A DNA stretch of 64,000 bases from Vibrio sp. STUT-A11 (GTDB taxonomy: Bacteria; Pseudomonadota; Gammaproteobacteria; Enterobacterales; Vibrionaceae), in NCBI RefSeq assembly GCF_026000435.1, contig NZ_AP026764.1, positions 372,001-436,000 of the forward strand, given 5' to 3'. Shown in pieces: positions 9,184 through 17,592 of the stretch. The position numbers and the translations under genes are program-made. Position 1 is the first letter of the stretch; every line of letters starts with the position of its first letter. The notes beneath the pieces were generated by a model, which saw only the letters and a program-made list of their open reading frames with translations, did not search any database and was not told the DNA's origin.

Positions 9184-9219
9184 ACATATCTTCTTAGAGA
9201 GGATTTGTGACGAACGGTA

Positions 9220-10143
9220 TTAGTTCAACGTGATCTGAACCGAGCGCTCAAGTTGTGCGTTACTACCATTCGTTAATGGCTGTTGGTCTGCAACGCCTGT
9301 AGTAGTGATGCGTTGTGAATCGATACCTTGATCGATCATGTATTGTGCAACATGCTCTGCACGCTGCGTTGAAACACGTTCATTGGTAGCAGCAGAACCA
9401 GTCGCATCCGTACGGCCTACGATTTCAGCAGTCAACTCAGGGTTGCTGCGCATTGTCGTGATCACTTCATCAAGGTTGTAACGACCGTAGTCATTGACAT
9501 CAACCTGACCCACTTGGTAAGGCAGTGTGTAAGTAGAACGAGAAGTTTGCGTCACTTCTTTTACGACTTCTACTGGCACTTCCACTTTTTCCTCAACGAC
9601 TAAAGGCGTTTCAGGTTGGCCGAATTTGTACGTCATACCCCAGTACACTTGGCTTAGGTCAAGGTCATGGCCATTTTTCGCTTCAAGATTGTTGTAGTAG
9701 TCGTAACCGATTTTTGTCGTTACAGCATTAGTCAGTTGGTATTCAAGACCCACACCTGCAGTACCGCTAAAGCTGTCAGTTTTCAGTTCGCTACCATCCG
9801 CAAAGATGTAGGTTGCACCAAGCTTACCGAACATAGACAAGTTGTCAGTGAAGTACAGGTTTCCTTTCATACCTAAAGTGCCAAGGTGCAGTTCTGCATC
9901 GCTTAGGTTATGCATGTAATCGTAGCTGCCGTAGAGACCAAAATGCTTACCGAAGTCGTAGCCCATTTCAAGTTTAGGGCTGAGTACTTCGCTTTCGCCA
10001 GCATCAGTATCAGATAGACCCATACCACCAGCTGCGCCCAGCCAGAATCCAGATTTATCGATATTTTGATCCAGGTTTGCAGCATTTGCCACTGATACAC
10101 CACCAGCTAACATAATTGCTAGCGTCACTGCTTTTAATTTCAT
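9220..10143 (-). CDS. OmpA-family outer-membrane protein
   Basis: Encodes 307 residues. A Sec signal peptide (MKLKAVTLAIMLAGGVSVAN, cleavage probably after ANA at 20-22) precedes an eight-stranded beta-barrel domain with alternating aromatic strands (about 30-175). A Val/Glu/Pro-rich linker (VEEKVEVPVEVVKEV) follows, then a C-terminal OmpA domain. The latter holds VGRTDATGSAATNERVSTQR, with the aspartate and arginine that bind diaminopimelate of peptidoglycan. The protein would anchor the outer membrane to the cell wall. The gene is monocistronic with its own terminator and a long AT-rich upstream region. Confidence 0.92.
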   Translation of the reverse strand: MKLKAVTLAIMLAGGVSVANAANLDQNIDKSGFWLGAAGGMGLSDTDAGESEVLSPKLEMGYDFGKHFGLYGSYDYMHNLSDAELHLGTLGMKGNLYFTDNLSMFGKLGATYIFADGSELKTDSFSGTAGVGLEYQLTNAVTTKIGYDYYNNLEAKNGHDLDLSQVYWGMTYKFGQPETPLVVEEKVEVPVEVVKEVTQTSRSTYTLPYQVGQVDVNDYGRYNLDEVITTMRSNPELTAEIVGRTDATGSAATNERVSTQRAEHVAQYMIDQGIDSQRITTTGVADQQPLTNGSNAQLERSVQITLN

Positions 10144-10970
10144 AGAAATTCCTGCGCTTATTAGATATTTTAAACTATTATTAATCGACTATTTCATGAT
10201 TTCGTTTTTAATAAAATTTAATCAAGAAAAACTAGCCTTAAGAATTGAAGCGCATGCTATAGGAATAATGAGATTTAATTAACAATTTCAGTTTATCTAT
10301 AATATAAATTGGATTTATAGAATCGAGTCACATAAAGATTTTAAATAAACCACAAGACAATCAATACACTAGGAAAATAAAAATCCACTTTTTAGTTTTA
10401 ATTTTAATCAAAATTCATAAATTTCCCTCGCATTCTGTTCATAGATCACATTTTTGAAATTATATTTTCCATAACTGTCACTACATGAGTTTCAGATAGT
10501 TCTTACAAAAAACCTGAATCAGAGGTGATTATTTAATCATTAGAAGAGATGTCGGTGATAAATTTAAAGGCTAATTAAATTTATTCTTTAAAAATTTTAG
10601 ATAAAAGAAAAATTTTAAAATTACATATATACGCATATAGCGATTAAAATAGTTATCTAATAAATAAGACGTATTAATTACAACCTTTATGTTACTTGTA
10701 CTTTTAACCGATACGAGAAAAATCTTAGCCTGTTATACCCAAATAACCTCGAGATGCTTGGTTCAGCGAGAATGACTTGGCTCTCAGACGCGGCAACGAT
10801 TTGAAGATCTAGTGGTTCTAAATCGAAAATCGTTAACAAAGGCTGTGTGTCAAGACAACTCGTACAAGGCTTATCTACTCAGAATAATTCACGAAAATAA
10901 ACAGTGGAAATCCAAGCCTCAGCACTTAGAATGCAACAACTGAAACTGATGACCAAACTAGAGTGATTTT
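10144..10970. other. 827-bp AT-rich intergenic region with a possible repeat fragment
   Basis: The part near 10150-10720 is very AT-rich and presumably contains the ompA-family promoter, but I see no ORF of convincing quality. From about 10732 base composition rises. GTTATACCCAAATAAC at 10732-10747 has GTTAT/ATAAC ends, and the following stretch to about 10870 differs in character from its surroundings. It may be an intergenic repeat element. I cannot verify other copies from this window. Confidence 0.35.
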
Positions 10971-11429
10971 ATGCTTCGTGATTACACCTTCGATTGCCTT
11001 GTAACCATGCCTCGTCATGAACTGGAAGAGTTTAGTGCTCGCATGATCAGCAAAATGGTGCCAGAAGACGTGATGAATGAGCTGTTTACTTTTGATCAAG
11101 AAGAAGTGGATAGTGAAGACCGCATGTTGTCTGCCCGCCTCGATGCGATGCTGCGTATGACGGCTATTGCGCTGAGTGAAGTTCAACAAGCGTTTGATGA
11201 CTCCGAGCACGCGAAGCAAAACAGCGAGAGAATGACACGCCTGATCCTTTGGCATTTCTATGCGATCTCATTTCGTTTGGAAGAAGCCATCACGCTTGAA
11301 ACGCATTGTGAGCAAGTAGAAAAGCTACTTGAAAACACCCCGACGGATGTATTTGTGTGGGTTAAGACGCTGACAGAGCTTCTGCACACTTATGCTGAGA
11401 TCAATGCGAAACAAGCTCCGCTAGACTAA
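10971..11429 (+). CDS. Conserved-looking protein of unknown function
   Basis: Encodes 152 residues that I do not recognise. It is acidic and predicted almost wholly helical (for example VMNELFTFDQEEVDSEDRM, ARLDAMLRMTAIALSEVQQA), without signal peptide, membrane helix or cysteine/histidine metal pattern. A terminator follows directly, shared with the convergent katG. Codon use is like that of its neighbours. It could be a small regulatory or adaptor protein, but nothing in the sequence decides that. Confidence 0.7.
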   Translation: MLRDYTFDCLVTMPRHELEEFSARMISKMVPEDVMNELFTFDQEEVDSEDRMLSARLDAMLRMTAIALSEVQQAFDDSEHAKQNSERMTRLILWHFYAISFRLEEAITLETHCEQVEKLLENTPTDVFVWVKTLTELLHTYAEINAKQAPLD

Positions 11430-11485
11430 ATTTGCTTTTGTCTAGCCCTTTTCCATAAGTCCCAGCCTATTAATCCTTGAACAGC

Positions 11486-11516
11486 AAAAACCAGCAGAGT
11501 TACTGCTGGTTTTTTA
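11486..11516. terminator. Bidirectional terminator between the unknown gene and katG
   Basis: AAAAACCAGCAG at 11486-11497 pairs with CTGCTGGTTTTT at 11503-11514 around a 5-nt loop, with T runs on both strands, suiting the two convergent genes. Confidence 0.85.
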
Positions 11517-11542
11517 ACACGTACGACGTTTAGTCAGTGTCG

Positions 11543-13714
11543 TTAAACAAGGTCGAAGCGATCCGCGTTCATCACTTTCGTCCAGGCGGTGATGAAGTCT
11601 TTGACAAATTTCTCTTGATTATCATCCTGAGCATAAACTTCCGCGTAAGAACGCAAGATAGAATTTGAGCCAAACACAAGATCCGCACGGGTTGCAGTGA
11701 ACTTCACTTCGCCAGTCTTACGATTACAAATGTCGTAGGAGTTTCGGCCCGTTGGTTTCCAGGTGTAGGCCATGTCCGTTAGGTTAACGAAGAAGTCATT
11801 GGTTAATACACCAACACGATCCGTGAAGACACCGTGCTTGCTGCCACTATAGTTGGTACCAAGAACACGCATACCGCCGAGCAGTACCGTCATTTCTGGC
11901 GCGGTTAAACCGAGTAATTGCGCACGATCAAGCATCATCTCTTCTGGAGTAACTGTGTAGTGCATCTTTTGCCAGTTACGGAAAGCATCAGCCAATGGCT
12001 CCAGTACGTCGAATGACTCCGCGTCAGTTTGCTCGGCAGTTGCATCACCACGTCCAGCAGTGAATGGGACTTTGAAGTCGAAACCTGCCGCTTTCACCGC
12101 TCGTTCAATACCGACATTACCCGCGAGAACAATGGTGTCTGCCACACTGATAGCAAACTCTTCCGCCACTTGCGTTAACTCACCCAGCACTCGCTCCAGA
12201 CGCGCTGGCTCGTTACCTTGCCAAGCATTTTGCGGAGCTAAGCGGATTCGCGCACCATTTGCTCCACCACGAAGATCCGAACGACGGAATGTGCGAGCGC
12301 TATCCCATGCTGTCGCAACCAAATCAGAAACACTCAGGCCAGTTGCGGCAATCTTCGCTTTAACCGCTTCGATATCGTATTGAGTGTTACCCGCTGGAAT
12401 AGGGTCTTGCCAGATTAAGTCTTCAGCCGGAATATCCGGGCCCACGTAACGAGCTTTAGGGCCTAAATCACGATGAGTCAGTTTGAACCATGCACGAGCG
12501 AAGACTTCATTGAAATAAGCTGGGTCTTGGTAGAAGCGATCTGAAATCTTACGGTAGTCAGGATCAACTTTTAGCGCCATGTCGGCGTCAGTCATCATAG
12601 GGTTATAACGGATTGAAGGATCTTCTACATCGACAGGCTTATCTTCTTCTGCAATTTCTACTGGCTCATATTGCCAAGCACCCGCCGGGCTTTTTGTCAG
12701 TGCCCATTCGTGCTCAAGCAGCATTTTGAAGAAACCATTATCCCATTGCGTTGGGTGAGTAGTCCATGCGCCCTCAATACCGCTGGTCACCGTATCTCGG
12801 CCAATACTACGTGATGTATGGTTGATCCAGCCAAGGCCTTGCTCTTCAATATCTGCAGCTTCTGGCTCTGGCCCCAATTCCGCTGCATTGCCATTACCGT
12901 GAGCTTTACCCACGGTATGGCCACCAGCGGTTAACGCAACCGTCTCCTCATCATTCATCGCCATACGAGCAAAAGTCACACGCATATCGGCTGCTGTTTT
13001 TAGCGGATCGGGATTGCCATCGACGCCTTCTGGGTTTACGTAAATCAAACCCATCATTACAGCCGCTAGAGGGTTTTCTAGGTCTCGCTCGCCAGAATAA
13101 CGACTCCCCTCAACACCCGAAGGCGCTAACCACTCTTTCTCAGAACCCCAGTAGGTATCTTTTTCTGGGTGCCAGATATCTTCACGACCGAATGCAAAGC
13201 CAAAGGTTTTAAGACCCATTGATTCGTAAGCCATGTTACCCGCCAGAATCATTAGGTCAGCCCAGCTGATTTTATTGCCGTACTTTTTCTTGATTGGCCA
13301 CAGCAAACGACGAGCCTTATCCAGATTGCCGTTATCTGGCCATGAGTTTAGTGGTGCAAAGCGCAGATTACCGGTAGATGCGCCGCCTCGACCATCAGCA
13401 GTACGATAGCTACCTGCCGAGTGCCAGGCCATACGAATCATTAAACCACCGTAGTGGCCCCAATCCGCTGGCCACCACTCTTGGCTATCTGTCATCAGCG
13501 ATTTAAGGTCATTTTTCAGCGCTTCAACATCAAGCGTTTTGAGTTCTTCGCGATAGTTAAAATTGTCACCCAAGGGGTTAGTCTTTTTATCGTGCTGATG
13601 AAGAATGTCTAGATTTAGAGCATTTGGCCACCAATCCATTACCGTAGATCCCGTGGATGTCATGCCACCATGCATTACTGGGCATTTCCCCGCTGAATGG
13701 CTACCTTTACTCAT
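11543..13714 (-). CDS. katG: Catalase-peroxidase
   Basis: Encodes 723 residues, the usual length for KatG, a duplicated class I haem peroxidase that removes hydrogen peroxide. The N-terminal half holds the distal Arg-Trp-His in RMAWHSAGSYR and the proximal histidine in TAGGHTVGKAHG. The tyrosine in GLIYVNPEG and the methionine in ARMAMND can form the Met-Tyr-Trp adduct needed for catalase activity. The C-terminal half is the haem-less repeat (from about 420). The frame is open further upstream, but AAGGAGAACGTT precedes the ATG at 13714 (MSKGSHSAGK), which is the typical KatG start. No signal peptide, so cytoplasmic. Peroxide-responsive control by OxyR would be expected from the family. I could not pick out a site. 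Confidence 0.96.
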   Translation of the reverse strand: MSKGSHSAGKCPVMHGGMTSTGSTVMDWWPNALNLDILHQHDKKTNPLGDNFNYREELKTLDVEALKNDLKSLMTDSQEWWPADWGHYGGLMIRMAWHSAGSYRTADGRGGASTGNLRFAPLNSWPDNGNLDKARRLLWPIKKKYGNKISWADLMILAGNMAYESMGLKTFGFAFGREDIWHPEKDTYWGSEKEWLAPSGVEGSRYSGERDLENPLAAVMMGLIYVNPEGVDGNPDPLKTAADMRVTFARMAMNDEETVALTAGGHTVGKAHGNGNAAELGPEPEAADIEEQGLGWINHTSRSIGRDTVTSGIEGAWTTHPTQWDNGFFKMLLEHEWALTKSPAGAWQYEPVEIAEEDKPVDVEDPSIRYNPMMTDADMALKVDPDYRKISDRFYQDPAYFNEVFARAWFKLTHRDLGPKARYVGPDIPAEDLIWQDPIPAGNTQYDIEAVKAKIAATGLSVSDLVATAWDSARTFRRSDLRGGANGARIRLAPQNAWQGNEPARLERVLGELTQVAEEFAISVADTIVLAGNVGIERAVKAAGFDFKVPFTAGRGDATAEQTDAESFDVLEPLADAFRNWQKMHYTVTPEEMMLDRAQLLGLTAPEMTVLLGGMRVLGTNYSGSKHGVFTDRVGVLTNDFFVNLTDMAYTWKPTGRNSYDICNRKTGEVKFTATRADLVFGSNSILRSYAEVYAQDDNQEKFVKDFITAWTKVMNADRFDLV

Positions 13715-14006
13715 AACGTTCTCCTTAAAGAGATAAATATCTTTTCGTAAGTGAATCTCATTTATCGCTAAGCTAGCACAAGCTCTAGACGAACTTTCAA
13801 ACACTTATCCCCTTAATCATTGTTTAAGAACAATACGACAAATCGGTCAGAAAGGGATGACACTCGCATCTAGCTCATCCTCAAAAAACTTTAATACCCA
13901 TTGTGCACCTCAAGACTCAGCCTCTTAGTTTATGAAATAAGGAGGATTCACAAACTAACACTCTTGATAAAATAATCAGAATCAATAGGAAGATGGGCAT
14001 CTACAT

Positions 14007-15095
14007 ATGGACGAGCGCCAGAAACAACAACTGCAATTTGAAAAGAGCGGAGAAAACCTCATCGTTGGCAATATTGATGATTGCCCGATATCTCCGCAAC
14101 AATTAGCACTGACGACAGAAACCTCTCCTTATGTGGTCGAGGCTTTTCAGAGTGGGTTGACGGCTGAAGTGTTTCGGGTTCGGTTTGACGGCAAAGACTA
14201 CACCTTGAAAAAGAAACGCCCAGAGGCCAAAGTACAAAATATCAATGGCCAGCTTTCGTTTCTGAATGAAGTACAACGTCGATCCGATTTGCAAAAACGG
14301 AAAGATTCCCCGCACTCATCCGTGGACTTCGAATGCATCGTTGCAACGGTTTATGCCGATTATCAGTTGGGCATCATTCTTTCTGACTGGATCGAAGGCC
14401 AACCTGTCAACGACATACCCTCTTCACTGCTTTATCAACTGTTCTCGACATTGTCAGCTTGTGAAAAGATTGGTCTGTTCGAGTGGGATTTGTGCAGCGG
14501 TAACCTGCTTGTGGATGACGACAACAAGCTTTGGCTGTTCGATTTTGGCTACATGTACCCCTTCGACCCGTTAACTGAGCTCAATAGTGATGGCCTGAAT
14601 GCGCCAATCTTTCAATTTTGTGAACGCTTTGAAACCCGATTCCTTTCGGGCTGGCTTGTGAAGCAAAACTGTTCGCAAAAAGAGTCATTAGCCCTGTTCA
14701 AAAATGTTAAACATGAAGCACTTAGGGTCTTACTTGAGCAATGTAAGTGGTTACAGAGGAATGAGGCAAGTTCAGCAGTGTTAAGCCACAAAAAGGCTCT
14801 GGTGACTAAATACCAAACCGCCCTTCAGAGTGAGCAGGCCTTAGAGGATTTGTTTATTGTTGAGATGTTCCGTTCTCATGTTTTGGATATCGAAGATGAT
14901 CTCGATGGCAAAAGTTGTACTTCAACGACACTAAAGCGTGTGAACACAGTTCTTGAAATTATAAACAATCATTATGATTTTCTTAGCGAACAAGAGGCAC
15001 TCTTCTACCATAACGAAGGGAAAACGAAACAACAGCTGATCAGCGACTACAGAGAAAAACTCGCTCTGGTGAATGAGTACCAGTTGAAGAAGTAA
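14007..15095 (+). CDS. Kinase-like (protein-kinase-fold) phosphotransferase of unknown substrate
   Basis: Encodes 362 residues. The first 200 follow the protein-kinase fold: a loop FQSGLTAEVFRV (48-59), lysine K68 in YTLKKKRPE, a possible helix-C glutamate E88, a catalytic loop EWDLCSGNLLV with D161 and N166, and the metal-binding DFG at 179-181. The usual HRD is EWD, as in small-molecule and lipopolysaccharide kinases rather than regulated Ser/Thr kinases. The remaining 160 residues are helical and unrecognised. No membrane segment. It stands alone between katG and the octaheme cytochrome operon, so context does not suggest a substrate. The start has only a weak ribosome-binding site. Confidence 0.7.
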   Translation: MDERQKQQLQFEKSGENLIVGNIDDCPISPQQLALTTETSPYVVEAFQSGLTAEVFRVRFDGKDYTLKKKRPEAKVQNINGQLSFLNEVQRRSDLQKRKDSPHSSVDFECIVATVYADYQLGIILSDWIEGQPVNDIPSSLLYQLFSTLSACEKIGLFEWDLCSGNLLVDDDNKLWLFDFGYMYPFDPLTELNSDGLNAPIFQFCERFETRFLSGWLVKQNCSQKESLALFKNVKHEALRVLLEQCKWLQRNEASSAVLSHKKALVTKYQTALQSEQALEDLFIVEMFRSHVLDIEDDLDGKSCTSTTLKRVNTVLEIINNHYDFLSEQEALFYHNEGKTKQQLISDYREKLALVNEYQLKK

Positions 15096-15273
15096 AGGCT
15101 TCAATTAGGGTCTGTCCATCCACTATTTGATGGCTTATTCGCGAGTTCAATCACACTAAATAATCAGCTATCGACAGAGGTTTTGATTAAAAGCAATAGT
15201 CCTTACTTTTACAGTGGCTGCTAGTCCGATTCTGCACTATAAATTAGCATAGACTTATACATGGAGTGCTAAT

Positions 15274-16869
15274 ATGAATAGGACGTTATTGTGCACATTA
15301 GCTTTCGTCGCCTGTACATTTACTAACCTCGTTCAAGCGTCGCCCGCTACTGCCTCGACCTCAACCGCCGATCACTCGCAATTCGAGCAACTCCAGGGGC
15401 CATTCGCGTCAGGCCCTGAGGTGACTCAAGCTTGTCTTGAATGTCATACCGAAGCGTCGAAGCAAATTCACCAGACTACCCACTGGACCTGGGCATTTGA
15501 CGTCGGTTTTGACAAAAAAGTCTTGGGTAAAAAGAATGTGCTAAACAACTTTTGTATATCGACGACCTCAAACGAACCGCGCTGCACCAGTTGCCATATC
15601 GGTTTTGGCTGGGAGGACAATAGCTTCGATCTTACTTCACAGCAAAATGTCGACTGTCTTGCCTGTCATGATACTTCTGGCAATTATTTTAAATTCCCAA
15701 CCTCCGCTGGCCATCCTAATTATCAAGAAAAAGAGTGGCCGAAAGGTTCAGGCAAGATGAAACCTGCTGTCGATTTAGTTGCCGTAGCACAGAGTGTCGG
15801 CAAAACCAGTCGGGAAACCTGCGGCGCCTGCCACTTTAATGGCGGTGGAGGCGATGGCGTAAAACATGGCGACCTCGACACCAGCCTACTCAACCCAAGC
15901 CATGCTTTGGATGTCCATATGTCACCCGAAGGCGCTAACTTTGTGTGCCAGGATTGCCACACCACCTGCGGGCATCAAACTGCTGGCTCTCGCTATACCG
16001 TCAACGCGAAAGACCTCGACGGCATCGACATTCCCGGCCATGGTGATCAAAACCGCGCAAGCTGTGAGTCGTGCCATGGACTCACTCCCCATGAAGGCGG
16101 TCGACTTGCCAACCGTTTGAATGAGCACACCAGCACCGTCGCTTGTGCTACCTGCCATGTTCCTGAATTTGCCCGCGAAAACAAAACCAAAACACGCTGG
16201 GACTGGTCAACAGCCGGCGACAAATCTCGCCCGACAACCAAAGATGACGAAGGATATGTTACCTATACCGCCAAAAAAGGGGATTTTGAGTGGCATCGAA
16301 ATGTTGTGCCTGATTACGCCTGCTTCAATGGCGACATCGAATACACAACCATTGGCGAAGCCATTAAGCCCAATGATCAAGGCGTGATTGAATTAACCAA
16401 ACTGCAAGGAGAGTGCGGGGATGCCGACAGTCGGATTTGGCCATTTAAAATCATGCGGAGTAAACAGCCTTATGACCCCGTGCAAGAGATCATGATTACG
16501 CCTCATTTATTCCCTATAGACAAGCAAGACAGTACAGCGTTCTGGAAACACTTTGACTGGGAAAAAGCCGCACAATCGGGGTTACAAACCGCAGGGCTTG
16601 AATACAGCGGGGAAATGACCTTTGTTGAAAGCGTCTACCATTTCCCAGTTGTTCACATGGTGGCTCCGAAATCAGAAGCGCTCAAATGTTCAGCCTGTCA
16701 TAGTGAACAAGGACGGATGAAAAACTTAGCTGGATTTTATATTCCAAGCCAAACCGGCATTGGCTGGCTTGACTCTCTTGGTTGGCTACTGGTTGGTTTA
16801 ACAACGTTAGTCGTCATCGGCCATACACTGCTTCGCGCTAACAGTGCTAAAAAGCGAGGAAACCAATAA
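15274..16869 (+). CDS. Octaheme c-type cytochrome, Otr (tetrathionate reductase) family, C-terminally membrane-anchored
   Basis: Encodes 531 residues: a signal peptide (1-22), eight CXXCH haem sites (near 54, 104, 128, 183, 225, 264, 291 and 472) and a C-terminal membrane helix (about 502-521) followed by a positive tail. The haem count and spacing match the octaheme tetrathionate reductase family, periplasmic enzymes that reduce tetrathionate and, in vitro, nitrite and hydroxylamine. The membrane anchor and the next gene, a cytochrome b overlapping by one base, suggest a quinol-linked reductase. GGAG precedes the ATG. Haem attachment needs the Ccm machinery, which is not encoded here. The physiological acceptor is not determined by sequence. 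Confidence 0.88.
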   Translation: MNRTLLCTLAFVACTFTNLVQASPATASTSTADHSQFEQLQGPFASGPEVTQACLECHTEASKQIHQTTHWTWAFDVGFDKKVLGKKNVLNNFCISTTSNEPRCTSCHIGFGWEDNSFDLTSQQNVDCLACHDTSGNYFKFPTSAGHPNYQEKEWPKGSGKMKPAVDLVAVAQSVGKTSRETCGACHFNGGGGDGVKHGDLDTSLLNPSHALDVHMSPEGANFVCQDCHTTCGHQTAGSRYTVNAKDLDGIDIPGHGDQNRASCESCHGLTPHEGGRLANRLNEHTSTVACATCHVPEFARENKTKTRWDWSTAGDKSRPTTKDDEGYVTYTAKKGDFEWHRNVVPDYACFNGDIEYTTIGEAIKPNDQGVIELTKLQGECGDADSRIWPFKIMRSKQPYDPVQEIMITPHLFPIDKQDSTAFWKHFDWEKAAQSGLQTAGLEYSGEMTFVESVYHFPVVHMVAPKSEALKCSACHSEQGRMKNLAGFYIPSQTGIGWLDSLGWLLVGLTTLVVIGHTLLRANSAKKRGNQ

Positions 16870-17480
16870 TGAAAGTGATGATATATAAACGCTTCGAGCG
16901 CTTTTGGCACTGGGGTCAGGCGGCGTTAATGTTTGCGATGCTGATAACAGGGTTTGAAATCCACGGTACTTATCAGTTGCTGGGATTTTCAACTGCGGTG
17001 CTTTGGCATGAATACTGTGCGTTTGCACTCATGACTTTGTGGGTATTTGCGATTTTCTGGCACTTCACCACGGGAGAATGGAGGCACTATATTCCAACCA
17101 CAGAAAAGCTTGTCGCCGTGCTAAGATTCTATAGTAAAGGCATATTTCAGGGTGAGCCACACCCATTTAAGTCGACTATTGAGCGTAAGCACAATCCATT
17201 ACAGGTCTTCGCCTATTTGGGCTTTAAGCTAATAATGGGGCCACTGATCTGGGTTACCGGGTTGTTACTGCTTGTTTATGCAGAGTGGGAAAGATTCGGT
17301 TTAGAGGGGCTGTCTCTGGCAGTGGTTGCAACATTACATATTATTGGTGCGTTTTTAATAGCGATATTTTTCATTGGCCATATCTATATGACCACGACGG
17401 GTTCTACTCCACTGGCGCATATACGCACCATGATAACCGGCTATGAACAAGAGGAAGAGGCTAAAAAAGAAAACGTGTGA
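16869..17480 (+). CDS. Membrane cytochrome b (b561/thiosulfate-reductase-type) partner of the octaheme cytochrome
   Basis: Encodes 203 residues with four predicted membrane helices (about 14-32, 46-66, 115-137, 150-173). Haem-ligand candidates are the histidines in RFWHWGQ, LWHEYCAF, IFWHFTTGEW, ATLHIIGAF and FIGHIYMTT, the pattern of di-haem b cytochromes that oxidise quinol for periplasmic reductases. Its ATG overlaps the stop codon of the octaheme gene (TAATG), so the two are translationally coupled. It would feed electrons from the quinol pool to the cytochrome c. A charged C-terminal tail (EQEEEAKKEN) lies in the cytoplasm. Confidence 0.88.
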   Translation: MKVMIYKRFERFWHWGQAALMFAMLITGFEIHGTYQLLGFSTAVLWHEYCAFALMTLWVFAIFWHFTTGEWRHYIPTTEKLVAVLRFYSKGIFQGEPHPFKSTIERKHNPLQVFAYLGFKLIMGPLIWVTGLLLLVYAEWERFGLEGLSLAVVATLHIIGAFLIAIFFIGHIYMTTTGSTPLAHIRTMITGYEQEEEAKKENV

Positions 17481-17511
17481 TAGCAATGACATCAGGCTAC
17501 TTATCACCCCG

Positions 17512-17574
17512 CTCGAATCGTGACTCATTATGTCCATTTAAATGTTGGCGACACAATGAGTCACGGTAAATCGA
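17512..17574. terminator. Long inverted repeat between convergent genes
   Basis: CGTGACTCATTATGTC at 17519-17534 pairs with GACACAATGAGTCACG at 17550-17565 with one mismatch, and flanking CTCGA/TCGAG extend the stem. It sits exactly between the stops of the cytochrome b and M16 genes. There is no T run, so it may be a transcription-blocking hairpin or a repeat element rather than a classical terminator. Confidence 0.5.
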
Positions 17575-17592
17575 GTGGCGAATCAATCAGGA

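Noticed and set aside
13715..13804. N-terminal extension of KatG to an ATG at 13804
   Set aside because: The extra 30 residues do not resemble a signal peptide or KatG, and AAGGAG precedes the internal ATG at 13714.
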